Shown: positions 35,012 to 43,824 of the stretch, one piece after another
Position numbering within the stretch: the stretch's first letter is position 1
Layout: each line of letters starts with the position of its first letter
Made by a program: the position numbers and the translations under genes
The notes under the pieces: generated by a model
Databases searched by the model: none
Seen by the model: only the letters and a program-made list of their open reading frames with translations
Told to the model about the DNA's origin: nothing
Origin: Lachnospiraceae bacterium
GTDB lineage: Bacteria; Bacillota; Clostridia; Lachnospirales; Lachnospiraceae
Reading direction: 5' to 3'
DNA length: 64,000 bases
Assembly (NCBI GenBank): GCA_902363835.1
Contig: CABJBM010000022.1
Coordinates: 1 to 64,000, forward strand

Positions 35012-35115
35012 GATACCTAACCTCCTTATTATTTGAGTTTTTTGAACAAGTTCATGGTTGCGCCTATGTAACAAAAACGTAATATATAATAATTAGAATG
35101 AAAAGCAGCAATTAA
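34940..35115 (-). repeat. Dispersed micropeptide element, copy 1
   Basis: This stretch is clearly similar over its whole length to 46024-46205. Shared parts include AAATCTAATAAATC, TAACCTCCTTATTATT, GAACAAGTTCAT, TATGTAACA, GTAATATATAATAA and GAATGAAAAGCAG. In minus-strand order the element carries promoter-like repeats, a TGAACTTGTTCA palindrome, a ribosome site and the micropeptide frame. Flanks differ between copies. Confidence 0.8.
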
Positions 35116-35342
35116 CAGACAAAAATACAGGACCTTGGAGGTGCGATTAAGTACCTGCAGGATATATCATAAGGGGTCTGTAAAGTAAGATAAATGTTCC
35201 GACATAAAGGAAAATATAGGTAACCAGTAGTGACTATTCTATATTTAACATGAAGAGTATAATTATAACAGAATATACATAAAATTCCAAAGTTAACAGG
35301 GCAGGTATTCCGCATTGAATTGGTTTTTTCCTTTAACAGAAG
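35116..35342. other. Intergenic, AT-rich, no gene seen
   Basis: No ORF with a ribosome site and no convincing structure was seen before the terminator at 35343. The minus-strand open frame 35112-35315 has no coding character. Confidence 0.5.
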
Positions 35343-35384
35343 AAGCTGCTGCCTTACCGGATCATGGCCGGTGGGCAGCAGCTT
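35343..35384 (-). terminator. Terminator of the DODA-type dioxygenase gene
   Basis: An 11-bp stem AAGCTGCTGCC (35343-35353) / GGCAGCAGCTT (35374-35384), with an inner ACCGG/CCGGT stem. Confidence 0.65.
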
Positions 35385-35411
35385 TTACAATATCCGGAAG
35401 GATTCCCGGTG

Positions 35412-36179
35412 TTATTCAAATAAATAGCTGGTCATGGAAAGAGCCCCAAGCACACAGGAGTCATTGAAGACGGTGACATGGTCGTGTTCATCAGATGCTC
35501 CCAAAACATACAGCAGCGGGGCAAAATGATCCAATGCGGAAAATGCAGAAGCGGAAGATGCACCGGCCTGCTCATAGTGAATGACATTTTCAAGGTTTCC
35601 CTCCAGGATATTGCTTTTGATATAATTGTCAAATTCCTCTGCCCAATGGTATCCGCCATTCATATCCCAGTTTACTTTGGCAAGGTTATGGACGACATTT
35701 CCGCTTCCCAAAATCAGTACACCCTGCTGGCGGAGGGCGCGGAGCTTACGGCCGATTTCAAAGTGGATTCTGGCGGGAGCCAGCCTGTCCACACTAAGCT
35801 GAAATACAGGGATATCAGCATGAGGATAAATCCTGCGCAAGACTGACCAGGTGCCATGGTCTAACCCCCAGGTATTATCAATCTGAACACTGCCCTTAAG
35901 CAGCTCTTTTGTCAGCCCGGCAAAATGTGGTGAACCAGGTGCATTGTAAGTAACCTGGTACAGTTCGTCAGGAAAGCCATACATGTCATAAATCATTTTC
36001 GGAGCAGGGGAATCCGTGACCCTGGTACCTGATGTAAACCAATGGGCTGAAACGGAAAGGATGGCCTGAGGCCTGGGAATCCGCGCCGAAAGCTGCTCCC
36101 ATTGGGAAGAATACTGATTTTCCTCAATTGCGTTCATGGGTGATCCATGTCCAATAAATAATAACGGCATTTTTTGCAT
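35412..36179 (-). CDS. DODA-type extradiol ring-opening dioxygenase family protein
   Basis: A 255-residue class III extradiol dioxygenase-like protein related to YgiD. It has L-F-I-G-H-G-S-P-M-N-A, S-V-S-A-H-W and L-D-H-G-T-W-S-V-L with the metal-binding His residues, and G-S-G-N-V-V-H-N-L. The family opens catechol-type rings (for example DOPA), but many bacterial members have no known substrate, and an anaerobe would not obviously use an O2-dependent reaction. It is transcribed alone with its own terminator. Confidence 0.85.
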   Translation of the reverse strand: MQKMPLLFIGHGSPMNAIEENQYSSQWEQLSARIPRPQAILSVSAHWFTSGTRVTDSPAPKMIYDMYGFPDELYQVTYNAPGSPHFAGLTKELLKGSVQIDNTWGLDHGTWSVLRRIYPHADIPVFQLSVDRLAPARIHFEIGRKLRALRQQGVLILGSGNVVHNLAKVNWDMNGGYHWAEEFDNYIKSNILEGNLENVIHYEQAGASSASAFSALDHFAPLLYVLGASDEHDHVTVFNDSCVLGALSMTSYLFE

Positions 36180-36276
36180 ATACTTACCCCCTTATAGGTT
36201 ATGGGAATGACTCTATGCTGATTATATCAATTTTTTAGAAAAAAATCCATTTAATATGGGGAAGTGTAAAACAGCT

Positions 36277-36310
36277 GACCAACTATCTGAATCAGGCAGT
36301 TGGTCTTTTT
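36277..36310 (+). terminator. Intrinsic terminator-like hairpin upstream of the AraC gene
   Basis: An 8-bp stem GACCAACT (36277-36284) / AGTTGGTC (36298-36305) runs into TTTTT. Since no rightward gene precedes it, it may be a leader attenuator, or it may end a short transcript started near 36240. The 66-codon frame 36256-36456 that spans it is not believed. Confidence 0.55.
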
Positions 36311-36461
36311 ATTGCCTGAAAAAAAGCAGCACTCCCTTTTTAAACTATAACAGGATTCGTTGTATTGCTCATAAAAATAAAACAACTAAAACATCTGTAT
36401 TCAGAGATGGTTTTATGATAAGATATACTACAAGAAGATACGATCAAAGGGAGTAGAAGGT

Positions 36462-38747
36462 ATGAAAAATAAGGGGAAAGCTTACCGAAAGCTGTATTTA
36501 TCTTATGGCTTTATTTTTTTAATCCCAATTGTCATGGGAGTTTTGTTTTATTTTTATGCTTATTATATTGCCAAAGAACAGGCGGATACCTCTAACCGAA
36601 GTTTGATCCAGACTGTGAAAAATACCTGTGACAGGGAGCTGGAGTATTATGAGAATATCTTGATACAATTGGCTCTTAACAAGAACGTACAGCAATTGTC
36701 CGTGGTAAAGGGGGAATTTCCGCCTGACAACTCCTACCAGCTTTATACGATTCAGAATGAAATTATGGACTTAAAGGTAACGATCAATAAGGGAGGAGAT
36801 TACTGCAAAGATATCATGGTTTATTTTAAGAACTGTGACAAAGTTGTTTCTTCTCTTGGAAATATGAATTTTTCCATGTATAGTGATCTTTATTGCTTTG
36901 GGGAGGAAGATAAAAAATCAGCTGAAGTTTTGAAAAAACATCTTTCTGAGTATCATTTTCGTGATTCCATTCAAATGAATTCCAAATGGACTCAGGGGAG
37001 ACCGACCCTTCTTTTGATGATGAACAACTTAAAAGGGGAATTCGGAGAATCCTCTGCAATGATCGTAATCTGGCTGGACATGGATGCCTTAAACAGCAGT
37101 ATTGAACAGGCGTCCTGGGAGTCAGGCCTGGATTGGCTGATCGTAAACGAGAACAATCAGATCATGAACAGATCGGAAGATTATTCAGGCATTGGAATCC
37201 GGTATGACCAGTTGAATGTGGATGGGGATCAGAAATTAACGTGGAATGGGGAAAATTATATTATACGCACGGTATTTTCCGATGTATTTAACTGGAAATA
37301 TGTTCTGCTGATGCCTGAGAGAATGATAAGCGGTTCAGCAGGAAAAATGCAGAATATTTTTGTGATCGGCATATTTATCTGCCTGTTTACCGGTTTCTGG
37401 GCTGCATCCAGGATGATGAAGATTAATTACAATCCCTTAAAGGTTCTGATGGAGGTATTCCGGAAACACGATGATTCTCAGGAGCTTTTTGTTGACAATG
37501 AATATTTGTATCTGGAGGAAAAGGCCATTTTACTGCTGGCAGAACGGTCGGATTTTAAGCAGATGGTGAGCAGGAGCCAGGAGGTGGTAAAACAGTATTA
37601 TTTAACGGATTTGCTGATAAACTCCTATGAACAAAGCAAAGATACGCCGGACCGGGAAGCAATTGTTAAGAAGTTCCGGGAAGAAAGCAATCTTGTATTG
37701 CTTTTTACCGTAAAGGCTGCTTCTATGCGGGAGGGGAACCAGGAAGAATACATACAAATTAACAGTCTGAGAAAGTTTATTATTGGAAATGTGTTTGGGG
37801 AAGGAATTGCAGGCAGCTTCTGTCAGGAAAAGGTGGAGCTGGGTGATACTGTTGCAATGATTGTCAATATACCTGATACTGCTGCCGGATATGATGAGAG
37901 TCTGGAGGAAATCATAGATGCAATGCAGAAATATATTTATGAGAATTTTGGATTTATGACGGTGGTATTGGCAGGAGAAGCCCACAAAGGGCTGGAGGGA
38001 ATTCATTTATCTTACATGGAAGCAAGAGAAGCAGAAGAATTTGTGGCTGTTCTGGATCCTGAATATATCAGTTACCGGGAAATTAAAGACGGTTCCCATA
38101 AAAAATACGATTATCCAACAGATCAGGAACTGCGCATCATTGCGGCGATCAAAAACCGTAACAGCCCATTGGCTTCTTCCTATATCAATAAAATTCTGGA
38201 TGCCAATTATCTGGAAAACAAGGCATCTCTGGATATGTTAAAGTGTCTTCTGTATGACTTAATGGGAACAATTATGAAGGGGGCCCAGGAGGTAGAGGAA
38301 ATTTCCGGTGAAGAGTTGGGATTAAAGGGTATTTCCGTAAAAATGCCTCTTGAAAAAATCAAGGAAACATTTGGGGAAGCAGTTGAAAAATTGTGTAAAT
38401 CTTCCGGAAATTCCAGAGAGTATGGGCAAAACAAACAACTGTGTGAAAAGATACAGAAGTATATTCAGGAGAATTTCAGTGACCCTGACTTAAATATTTC
38501 TCAGACAGGTCTGTATTTTCATATGACCCCTGCTTATCTTTCCTCCATTTATAAAAAGCACACAGGTGAAAGCCTCTTAAAGGCCATCAGCCAGAAACGG
38601 GTGGATGAAGCAGAAAAGCTTTTGGCAGAGGGAATTAATGTGGTTGAAGTAGCTGAGAGAGTAGGCTTTCGGGACTGCTCCACATTTATCAGAACCTTTA
38701 AAAAATTTACAGGAGCAACGCCCGGGCAATTAAAAAGCGGGCGGTAG
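36462..38747 (+). CDS. Membrane sensor / AraC-family regulator of the polysaccharide locus
   Basis: A 761-residue one-component regulator. A first membrane helix spans about residues 14-37, an extracellular Cache-like sensor follows to about residue 290, a second helix spans about 296-315, and the cytoplasmic part ends in an AraC/XylS double helix-turn-helix (K-Y-I-Q-E-N-F-S-D-P-D-L-N-I-S ... V-A-E-R-V-G-F-R-D-C-S-T-F-I-R-T-F-K-K) in the last 100 residues. This architecture is common beside LplABC-type transporters. It is followed by its own terminator and lies just upstream of the lipoprotein-permease-GH88-lyase operon, which it probably activates on sensing an oligosaccharide. Confidence 0.88.
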   Translation: MKNKGKAYRKLYLSYGFIFLIPIVMGVLFYFYAYYIAKEQADTSNRSLIQTVKNTCDRELEYYENILIQLALNKNVQQLSVVKGEFPPDNSYQLYTIQNEIMDLKVTINKGGDYCKDIMVYFKNCDKVVSSLGNMNFSMYSDLYCFGEEDKKSAEVLKKHLSEYHFRDSIQMNSKWTQGRPTLLLMMNNLKGEFGESSAMIVIWLDMDALNSSIEQASWESGLDWLIVNENNQIMNRSEDYSGIGIRYDQLNVDGDQKLTWNGENYIIRTVFSDVFNWKYVLLMPERMISGSAGKMQNIFVIGIFICLFTGFWAASRMMKINYNPLKVLMEVFRKHDDSQELFVDNEYLYLEEKAILLLAERSDFKQMVSRSQEVVKQYYLTDLLINSYEQSKDTPDREAIVKKFREESNLVLLFTVKAASMREGNQEEYIQINSLRKFIIGNVFGEGIAGSFCQEKVELGDTVAMIVNIPDTAAGYDESLEEIIDAMQKYIYENFGFMTVVLAGEAHKGLEGIHLSYMEAREAEEFVAVLDPEYISYREIKDGSHKKYDYPTDQELRIIAAIKNRNSPLASSYINKILDANYLENKASLDMLKCLLYDLMGTIMKGAQEVEEISGEELGLKGISVKMPLEKIKETFGEAVEKLCKSSGNSREYGQNKQLCEKIQKYIQENFSDPDLNISQTGLYFHMTPAYLSSIYKKHTGESLLKAISQKRVDEAEKLLAEGINVVEVAERVGFRDCSTFIRTFKKFTGATPGQLKSGR

Positions 38748-38787
38748 GGATTCCATAAATTGTAAATGAATTTTAGTTTTAGTCAAG

Positions 38788-38825
38788 AAAGGTTGATAAA
38801 ATCATGCGATTTTGTCAACCTTTTT
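38788..38825 (+). terminator. Terminator after the AraC-type regulator
   Basis: A 16-bp stem (38788-38803 with 38808-38823, one G-T pair), an ATGC loop and a TTTTT tail. Confidence 0.85.
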
Positions 38826-38911
38826 AAATATTTGAATATATAAAATGCGCATTGAACCATGTAGAATGTAGAAAGCAAATGCAATGCGAAAAAAAAGAAG
38901 GAGGAAGATTT

Positions 38912-40582
38912 ATGAAGAAATGTTTTAGAAAGCCGGTTGCCGTATTGGCAGCAATGGCTACTGTCACCTCTTTGCTGGCAGGGTGTGGAAGCAAAACAGG
39001 GGCTCCGGATACCGCCGGGGAAACAAAGGAAACAGCAAAAGCAGCAGAAGGCGGTTCTAATACAGAAGCAGGGGGAGAAGTATCTTATCCTTTGGCAAAG
39101 GGAGGAGAGCTTACCTATTGGCTTCAGCTAAATCCCAATGCATCAGCTAACTTTACTAATTTAGGAGAAACTGAGTTTGGAAAAGCTTTGCAGGAGCAGA
39201 CTGGAGTTACAATTAAGTTCCAGCATCCTGCAGCAGGAGCGGATCAGGCAAAGGAACAGTTTAATTTAATTGTTGCTGATGGAAATCTCCCTGATATTAT
39301 GGAGTGGCAATGGGTGAAAATGTATCCGGGCGGTCCGGAAAAAGCGATTAAGGATGGAGTGATCATTCCTTTAAATGATGTTTTTGACAAGTATTGTCCA
39401 AATCTCAAAAAGTACCTGGCAGAAAACCCTGATGTAGATAAGATGATAAAAACAGATGACGGTCATTATTTTGCATTTCCGTTCATCCGGGGCGAAGATA
39501 AGCTGCGCTATACGGTAGGTGGTTTCATCCGTAAGGATTGGCTGGATGAACTGGGGCTTGAGGTGCCTGCAACCATTGACGATTGGCATACCGTACTGAC
39601 TGCATTTAAGGAAAAGAAGGGTGCTGAGGCTCCTATTTGCTTTGACTGGTCCAATTTTAAGCAGTCCAACCCAATGGCATTTGCCTATAAAGTAGGAGCT
39701 GCAAACTCCACATGGTTTATATTAGATGATGAGGGCAAAATTGCTTTTGCACCTGCTCAGGCCGGGTATAAGGATTATTTAATGACAATGAACCAGTGGT
39801 ACCAGGAGGGGCTGATTGATAAGGATATTGCCACTCTTAATGGTGATCAGGTAACTGCAAAGATGACAAGTGATAAATCAGGTGCTTCCGTAGGCTGGGC
39901 GGCAAGCCGTATGCAGCTGTTCATGACAAGTGCACAGAAGACCAATCCTGACTATTTGCTGGTTCCCACACCAATTCCAACGTTAGAAAAGGGTGCTTCA
40001 CCTGAATATGGGTATATGGAAAATAAGTTTCCGGATGTGGCAGCAGCCATTACTTCCAGCTGTAAAGATGTAGAATTGGCAGCCAGATTATTGGATTACG
40101 GTTATTCTGATGCAGGGCACAACTTGTTTAACTATGGTGTTGAAGGCGTTTCTTATGAGATGAAGGATGGAAAAGCTGTTTATACGGATCTGGTTATGAA
40201 TAACCCGGACGGCTGGCCTCTGGCACAGTCTTTATCAAAATACATACGTGCGAATTATAACGGACCATTTGTACAGGATTTAAACTATCTTGAGCAGTAT
40301 TTACAGCTTCCCACTGTTAAGGAGTGTCCAGGTGTCTGGGAAGTTGCCAATGCAGGCAAGCATACTGTTCCAAACATCACTCCAACCCAGGAGGAGTCTA
40401 AGGAACTGGCCACTATTACAAATGAACTTAATACTTATGTAGATGAAATGACCCTTAAATTCATCTTTGGTACAGAAAGCTTTGATAAATGGGATAATTA
40501 TATCCAGACATTAAAGGATATGAAACTGGACCGTGCGCTTGAAATTGAAAATGCAGCTTTAGAGCGTTACGAAGCCAGATAA
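38912..40582 (+). CDS. Extracellular oligosaccharide-binding lipoprotein (LplA-type)
   Basis: A 556-residue ABC-transporter solute-binding protein. The signal peptide ends in lipobox L-L-A-G-C at residue 21-25, followed by a Thr/Glu/Gly linker. The core starts G-E-L-T-Y-W-L-Q-L-N-P and includes P-D-I-M-E-W-Q-W, and the long size is typical of LplA-type binding proteins for complex glycans. ATG 38912 follows AAGGAGGAAG. With the two LplB/LplC-like permeases and the GH88 and lyase genes it should capture unsaturated uronic acid oligosaccharides, though the exact glycan is inferred. Confidence 0.88.
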   Translation: MKKCFRKPVAVLAAMATVTSLLAGCGSKTGAPDTAGETKETAKAAEGGSNTEAGGEVSYPLAKGGELTYWLQLNPNASANFTNLGETEFGKALQEQTGVTIKFQHPAAGADQAKEQFNLIVADGNLPDIMEWQWVKMYPGGPEKAIKDGVIIPLNDVFDKYCPNLKKYLAENPDVDKMIKTDDGHYFAFPFIRGEDKLRYTVGGFIRKDWLDELGLEVPATIDDWHTVLTAFKEKKGAEAPICFDWSNFKQSNPMAFAYKVGAANSTWFILDDEGKIAFAPAQAGYKDYLMTMNQWYQEGLIDKDIATLNGDQVTAKMTSDKSGASVGWAASRMQLFMTSAQKTNPDYLLVPTPIPTLEKGASPEYGYMENKFPDVAAAITSSCKDVELAARLLDYGYSDAGHNLFNYGVEGVSYEMKDGKAVYTDLVMNNPDGWPLAQSLSKYIRANYNGPFVQDLNYLEQYLQLPTVKECPGVWEVANAGKHTVPNITPTQEESKELATITNELNTYVDEMTLKFIFGTESFDKWDNYIQTLKDMKLDRALEIENAALERYEAR

Positions 40583-40601
40583 TTCTGGTTGATTTCCAAT
40601 T

Positions 40602-40685
40602 CAAGCGGTATTCACAATCCGCTTTGCTACTTGATTCGGTTAAAATACGGCCGGGGCGATTGCATAACCAGTCCCCGGCTGTTTT
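40602..40685 (+). promoter_or_regulatory. Two hairpins between binding-protein and permease genes
   Basis: There is an AAGCGG/CCGCTT hairpin at about 40603-40624 and a 7-bp GCCGGGG (40650-40656) / CCCCGGC (40673-40679) stem followed by TGTTTT. The second looks like a partial terminator that would give more binding protein than permease. Confidence 0.55.
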
Positions 40686-40727
40686 AAATCAAAGGATTCA
40701 GATCAAGTTTTCAGATGAAAGGAAGGG

Positions 40728-41657
40728 ATGGAAGGAATGAGGGAAAATTCGTTAAGTTGTAGAATCAGGAAAGATTTACAGAGAAACTGGACTTTATATT
40801 TACTGGTGCTTCCTGTCCTTATTTTTTATGCTGTTTTTATGTATAAACCTATGTATGGTGCAATGATTGCATTTAAAGATTTTACGCCTGCAAAAGGGGT
40901 ATTTGGCAGTGAATGGGTGGGGTTTGAAAATTTTACCAGATTTTTTACAAGTCCTTATTTTGGAAGGCTTTTGAAAAACACGTTGTTGTTAAGTATTTAT
41001 AGTATTATTTTTGGGTTCCCGGCTCCTATTATTCTGGCTCTTTTGCTGAATGAAGTAAAACACGGAAAATTTAAGAAGGTTTCTCAGACTATTACCTATC
41101 TGCCCCATTTTATTTCCCTGGTAGTTGCCTGCGGTATGATTAAGGACTTCTGTCTGACAACCGGACTTTTCAATGATATTATCGCACTGTTTGGCGGAAC
41201 CAGGAATCCTCTTCTTCAGGATCCTGCATATTTCCGAACAATCTATACGGCCTCCAGCATATGGCAGGAGATTGGCTGGGGATCCATTATTTATCTTTCT
41301 GCATTATCCGGTGTTGACAGTCAATTATATGAAGCAGCCTCCATTGATGGTGCTGGTAAGTGGAAACAGCTTCTCAATGTAACCTTGCCTGGAATCGCTC
41401 CTACAATTATCATCATGCTGATTTTAAGAATGGGTTCTTTGATGAGTATGGGATATGAAAAGACGATTCTCTTATATAATCCGTCTACTTATGACACCGC
41501 AGATATTATTTCTTCTTATGTATACCGGGCAGGTTTAATTGAGCAGGATTGGAGTTATTCCACTGCGATTGGTCTGTTTAATTCAGTGATCAACTGTGTT
41601 CTGTTGTACGTTACCAATAAAATCTCTAAAAAAACAACGGAAAACAGCCTGTGGTAA
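40728..41657 (+). CDS. ABC transporter permease (LplB/PotB-type)
   Basis: A 309-residue inner-membrane permease with six helices and the EAA loop Y-E-A-A-S-I-D-G-A-G-K-W-K-Q-L in its second half. N-terminal L-V-L-P-V-L-I-F-Y-A-V-F-M-Y-K-P-M-Y-G is typical of LplB. ATG 40728 is used, though ATG 40737 (third codon later) is better spaced from AAGGAAGG. It pairs with the following permease. No ATPase gene is present; such systems usually share an MsmK-type ATPase encoded elsewhere. Confidence 0.88.
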   Translation: MEGMRENSLSCRIRKDLQRNWTLYLLVLPVLIFYAVFMYKPMYGAMIAFKDFTPAKGVFGSEWVGFENFTRFFTSPYFGRLLKNTLLLSIYSIIFGFPAPIILALLLNEVKHGKFKKVSQTITYLPHFISLVVACGMIKDFCLTTGLFNDIIALFGGTRNPLLQDPAYFRTIYTASSIWQEIGWGSIIYLSALSGVDSQLYEAASIDGAGKWKQLLNVTLPGIAPTIIIMLILRMGSLMSMGYEKTILLYNPSTYDTADIISSYVYRAGLIEQDWSYSTAIGLFNSVINCVLLYVTNKISKKTTENSLW

Positions 41658-41669
41658 AGGAGGAGAAAG

Positions 41670-42548
41670 ATGAAAGTTAAAATTTCCCGCGGAGAGAGAA
41701 TATTTCATGTCATTAATTATATTGTTTTGACCATCATTGCATTGATCTGTTTATACCCCATGTGGTTTGTAGCCATGGCTTCCTTCAGCAACAGCAGCCA
41801 GCTGATGGCACATTCGGGATTCTTATTAAAGCCTTTGGGATTTAATCTTCAGGCATATTTGAAGGTATTTGAAAATCCTATGATTTTGAAAGGTTATGTA
41901 AATACGCTGTTTATTCTGGTGGTAGGGGTTGCCCTGGATTTGGTAATGACTTCACTTGCAGCTTATTTCTTTTCCAGAAAGGGTGTGATGTTTAAAAAGC
42001 CTTTGATGCTGTTTGTGCTGTTCACTATGTTTTTCTCAGGAGGTATGATCCCGTTTTATTTAAATTTAAAGGATTTGCATTTGATCAACACCAGATGGGG
42101 ACTCATCATTCCTTTTATGATCAATACTTATAATATGATTATTTTGAGAACGTCTTTTGAATCCATTCCTGACAGCTTGACAGAAGCGGCCAGAATTGAC
42201 GGGGCCGGTCATATTACCATTCTGTTTAAAATTATTTTGCCGCTGTCCAAAGCAATTATGGCAGTTATGGTTTTATATTACGGAGTTTCCATATGGAATG
42301 CATGGTTCTGGGCATCTGCGATTTTAAGAGACAGGGAATTATATCCCCTTCAGGTTATCTTAAGGGAAATCCTCATATCCAATGATTTACAGGCAATGAA
42401 CGGAGGTGCAGGAGCTGATGCGGAGGCCATTGCACAGAGCATTAAATATGCCACGATCATGGTGGCCACTGTTCCGATTCTGTTCGTATATCCATTTTTA
42501 CAGAAATACTTTACAAAGGGAGTTATGATTGGAGCTGTAAAGGAATAG
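41670..42548 (+). CDS. ABC transporter permease (LplC/AraQ-type)
   Basis: A 292-residue six-helix permease with C-L-Y-P-M-W-F-V-A near the first helix, the EAA loop L-T-E-A-A-R-I-D-G-A-G-H, and the C-terminal K-Y-F-T-K-G-V-M-I-G-A-V-K-E that ends nearly all LplC-type proteins. AAAGGAGG precedes ATG 41670, 12 bases after the partner permease. Confidence 0.9.
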   Translation: MKVKISRGERIFHVINYIVLTIIALICLYPMWFVAMASFSNSSQLMAHSGFLLKPLGFNLQAYLKVFENPMILKGYVNTLFILVVGVALDLVMTSLAAYFFSRKGVMFKKPLMLFVLFTMFFSGGMIPFYLNLKDLHLINTRWGLIIPFMINTYNMIILRTSFESIPDSLTEAARIDGAGHITILFKIILPLSKAIMAVMVLYYGVSIWNAWFWASAILRDRELYPLQVILREILISNDLQAMNGGAGADAEAIAQSIKYATIMVATVPILFVYPFLQKYFTKGVMIGAVKE

Positions 42549-42632
42549 GGAAAACGGGACTTCTGCAAAATCAAGATCAATGATCGGAGCGGCTGTTTGA
42601 TAAATATTTGACAATGTAAGGAGGAATGGTGT

Positions 42633-43811
42633 ATGCAAACAAGAGAAGAGCTATTACAGCATAAGGAAATAGATGACAGAATGCTGGGAGCTGCCTATGA
42701 TAAGGCAGCGGAACTGATTAAAAAAGCAACGGAGCAGTTTACGGAACAATTTCCCCAGGAAGCCAGTGTGAATAATTTTTACCAGAAAGGAACCAACTAC
42801 GAATGGACGCCTGGGTTCTGGACCGGGGAAGTATGGCTGGCTTATGAGAAAACAGGGGATGAAGTTTTACGAAATACAGCTGAAATTGAAGTAAAGGATT
42901 TTTATAGAAGGATCAGGGAAAAGGAAGGCGTGGACCACCATGACATGGGATTTTTATACTGTCCCTCCTGTGTGGCAGCATACAAGCTTACGGGAAATCT
43001 TACAGGTAAGGAAGCTGCGATTATGGCAGCGGATAATCTGATGACCAGATTTCATGAAAAAGGCCAGTTTTTTCAGGCATGGGGAAAGCTGGGGGAAGAG
43101 AACAATTACCGCCTGATTATAGACTGTCTGCTTAATATGCCTCTGCTTTTCTGGGCAGGTGAGGTGACAGGAGAGGAAAACTACATAAAAAAGGCAGAAG
43201 CACATATTAAAACAGCAATGAAAAATATTATCAGAGACGATCATTCCACCTATCATACATTTTTCTTTGATATAGAAACAGGAGAGCCTAAAAAGGGCGT
43301 TACCCATCAGGGCTATCGGGATGGTTCTGCCTGGGCAAGAGGGCAGGCGTGGGGAATCTACGGATCTGCACTTGCTTATAAATTTTTGAAAAATGAGGAA
43401 TATGCCGATATTTTCTGCAAAGTAACGGATTATTTTCTGGAGCATCTTCCTAAGGATATGGTTCCTTACTGGGATTTTGATTTTAGTGACGGAAGTGACG
43501 AGCCAAGGGATTCTTCTGCAGCAGCAATTGCAGCCTGCGGTATGCTTGAGATGAGTAAATTTCTTCCCGAGGAAAAAGCTAAATATTATACAGGTATGGC
43601 GAAAAGGCTTTTGCATGCTCTGGTAATGAAGTGTGGGGTGACTGATCCGGCTGTATCCAACGGGCTTTTGTTACATGGGACCTATGCAAAAAGCTCTCCA
43701 TATAATACGTGTCCAAACCACGGAGTTGATGAATGTGTTCTTTGGGGCGACTATTTTTATATGGAGGCATTAACCCGGCTTTCAACAGACTGGAAGCCAT
43801 ACTGGTATTAA
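42633..43811 (+). CDS. GH88 unsaturated glucuronyl hydrolase
   Basis: A 392-residue (alpha/alpha)6-barrel protein of glycoside hydrolase family 88: W-T-P-G-F-W-T-G near residue 52, D-H-H-D-M-G-F near 100 with the catalytic Asp, H-Q-G-Y-R-D-G-S-A-W-A-R-G-Q-A-W-G with the second Asp, and R-D-S-S-A-A-A-I-A. The enzyme hydrates and removes the 4,5-unsaturated uronic acid left by polysaccharide lyases. No signal peptide is present, so it acts in the cytoplasm on imported oligosaccharides. The lyase gene follows after 13 bases. Confidence 0.9.
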   Translation: MQTREELLQHKEIDDRMLGAAYDKAAELIKKATEQFTEQFPQEASVNNFYQKGTNYEWTPGFWTGEVWLAYEKTGDEVLRNTAEIEVKDFYRRIREKEGVDHHDMGFLYCPSCVAAYKLTGNLTGKEAAIMAADNLMTRFHEKGQFFQAWGKLGEENNYRLIIDCLLNMPLLFWAGEVTGEENYIKKAEAHIKTAMKNIIRDDHSTYHTFFFDIETGEPKKGVTHQGYRDGSAWARGQAWGIYGSALAYKFLKNEEYADIFCKVTDYFLEHLPKDMVPYWDFDFSDGSDEPRDSSAAAIAACGMLEMSKFLPEEKAKYYTGMAKRLLHALVMKCGVTDPAVSNGLLLHGTYAKSSPYNTCPNHGVDECVLWGDYFYMEALTRLSTDWKPYWY

Positions 43812-43824
43812 TGGAGAAACGGAA

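Noticed and set aside
35112..35315. 67-codon minus-strand ORF between the micropeptide element and the dioxygenase terminator
   Set aside because: No ribosome site, no coding pattern, AT-rich intergenic DNA.
36256..36456. 66-codon ORF upstream of the AraC regulator
   Set aside because: It spans an intrinsic terminator hairpin, has no ribosome site and no protein-like pattern.
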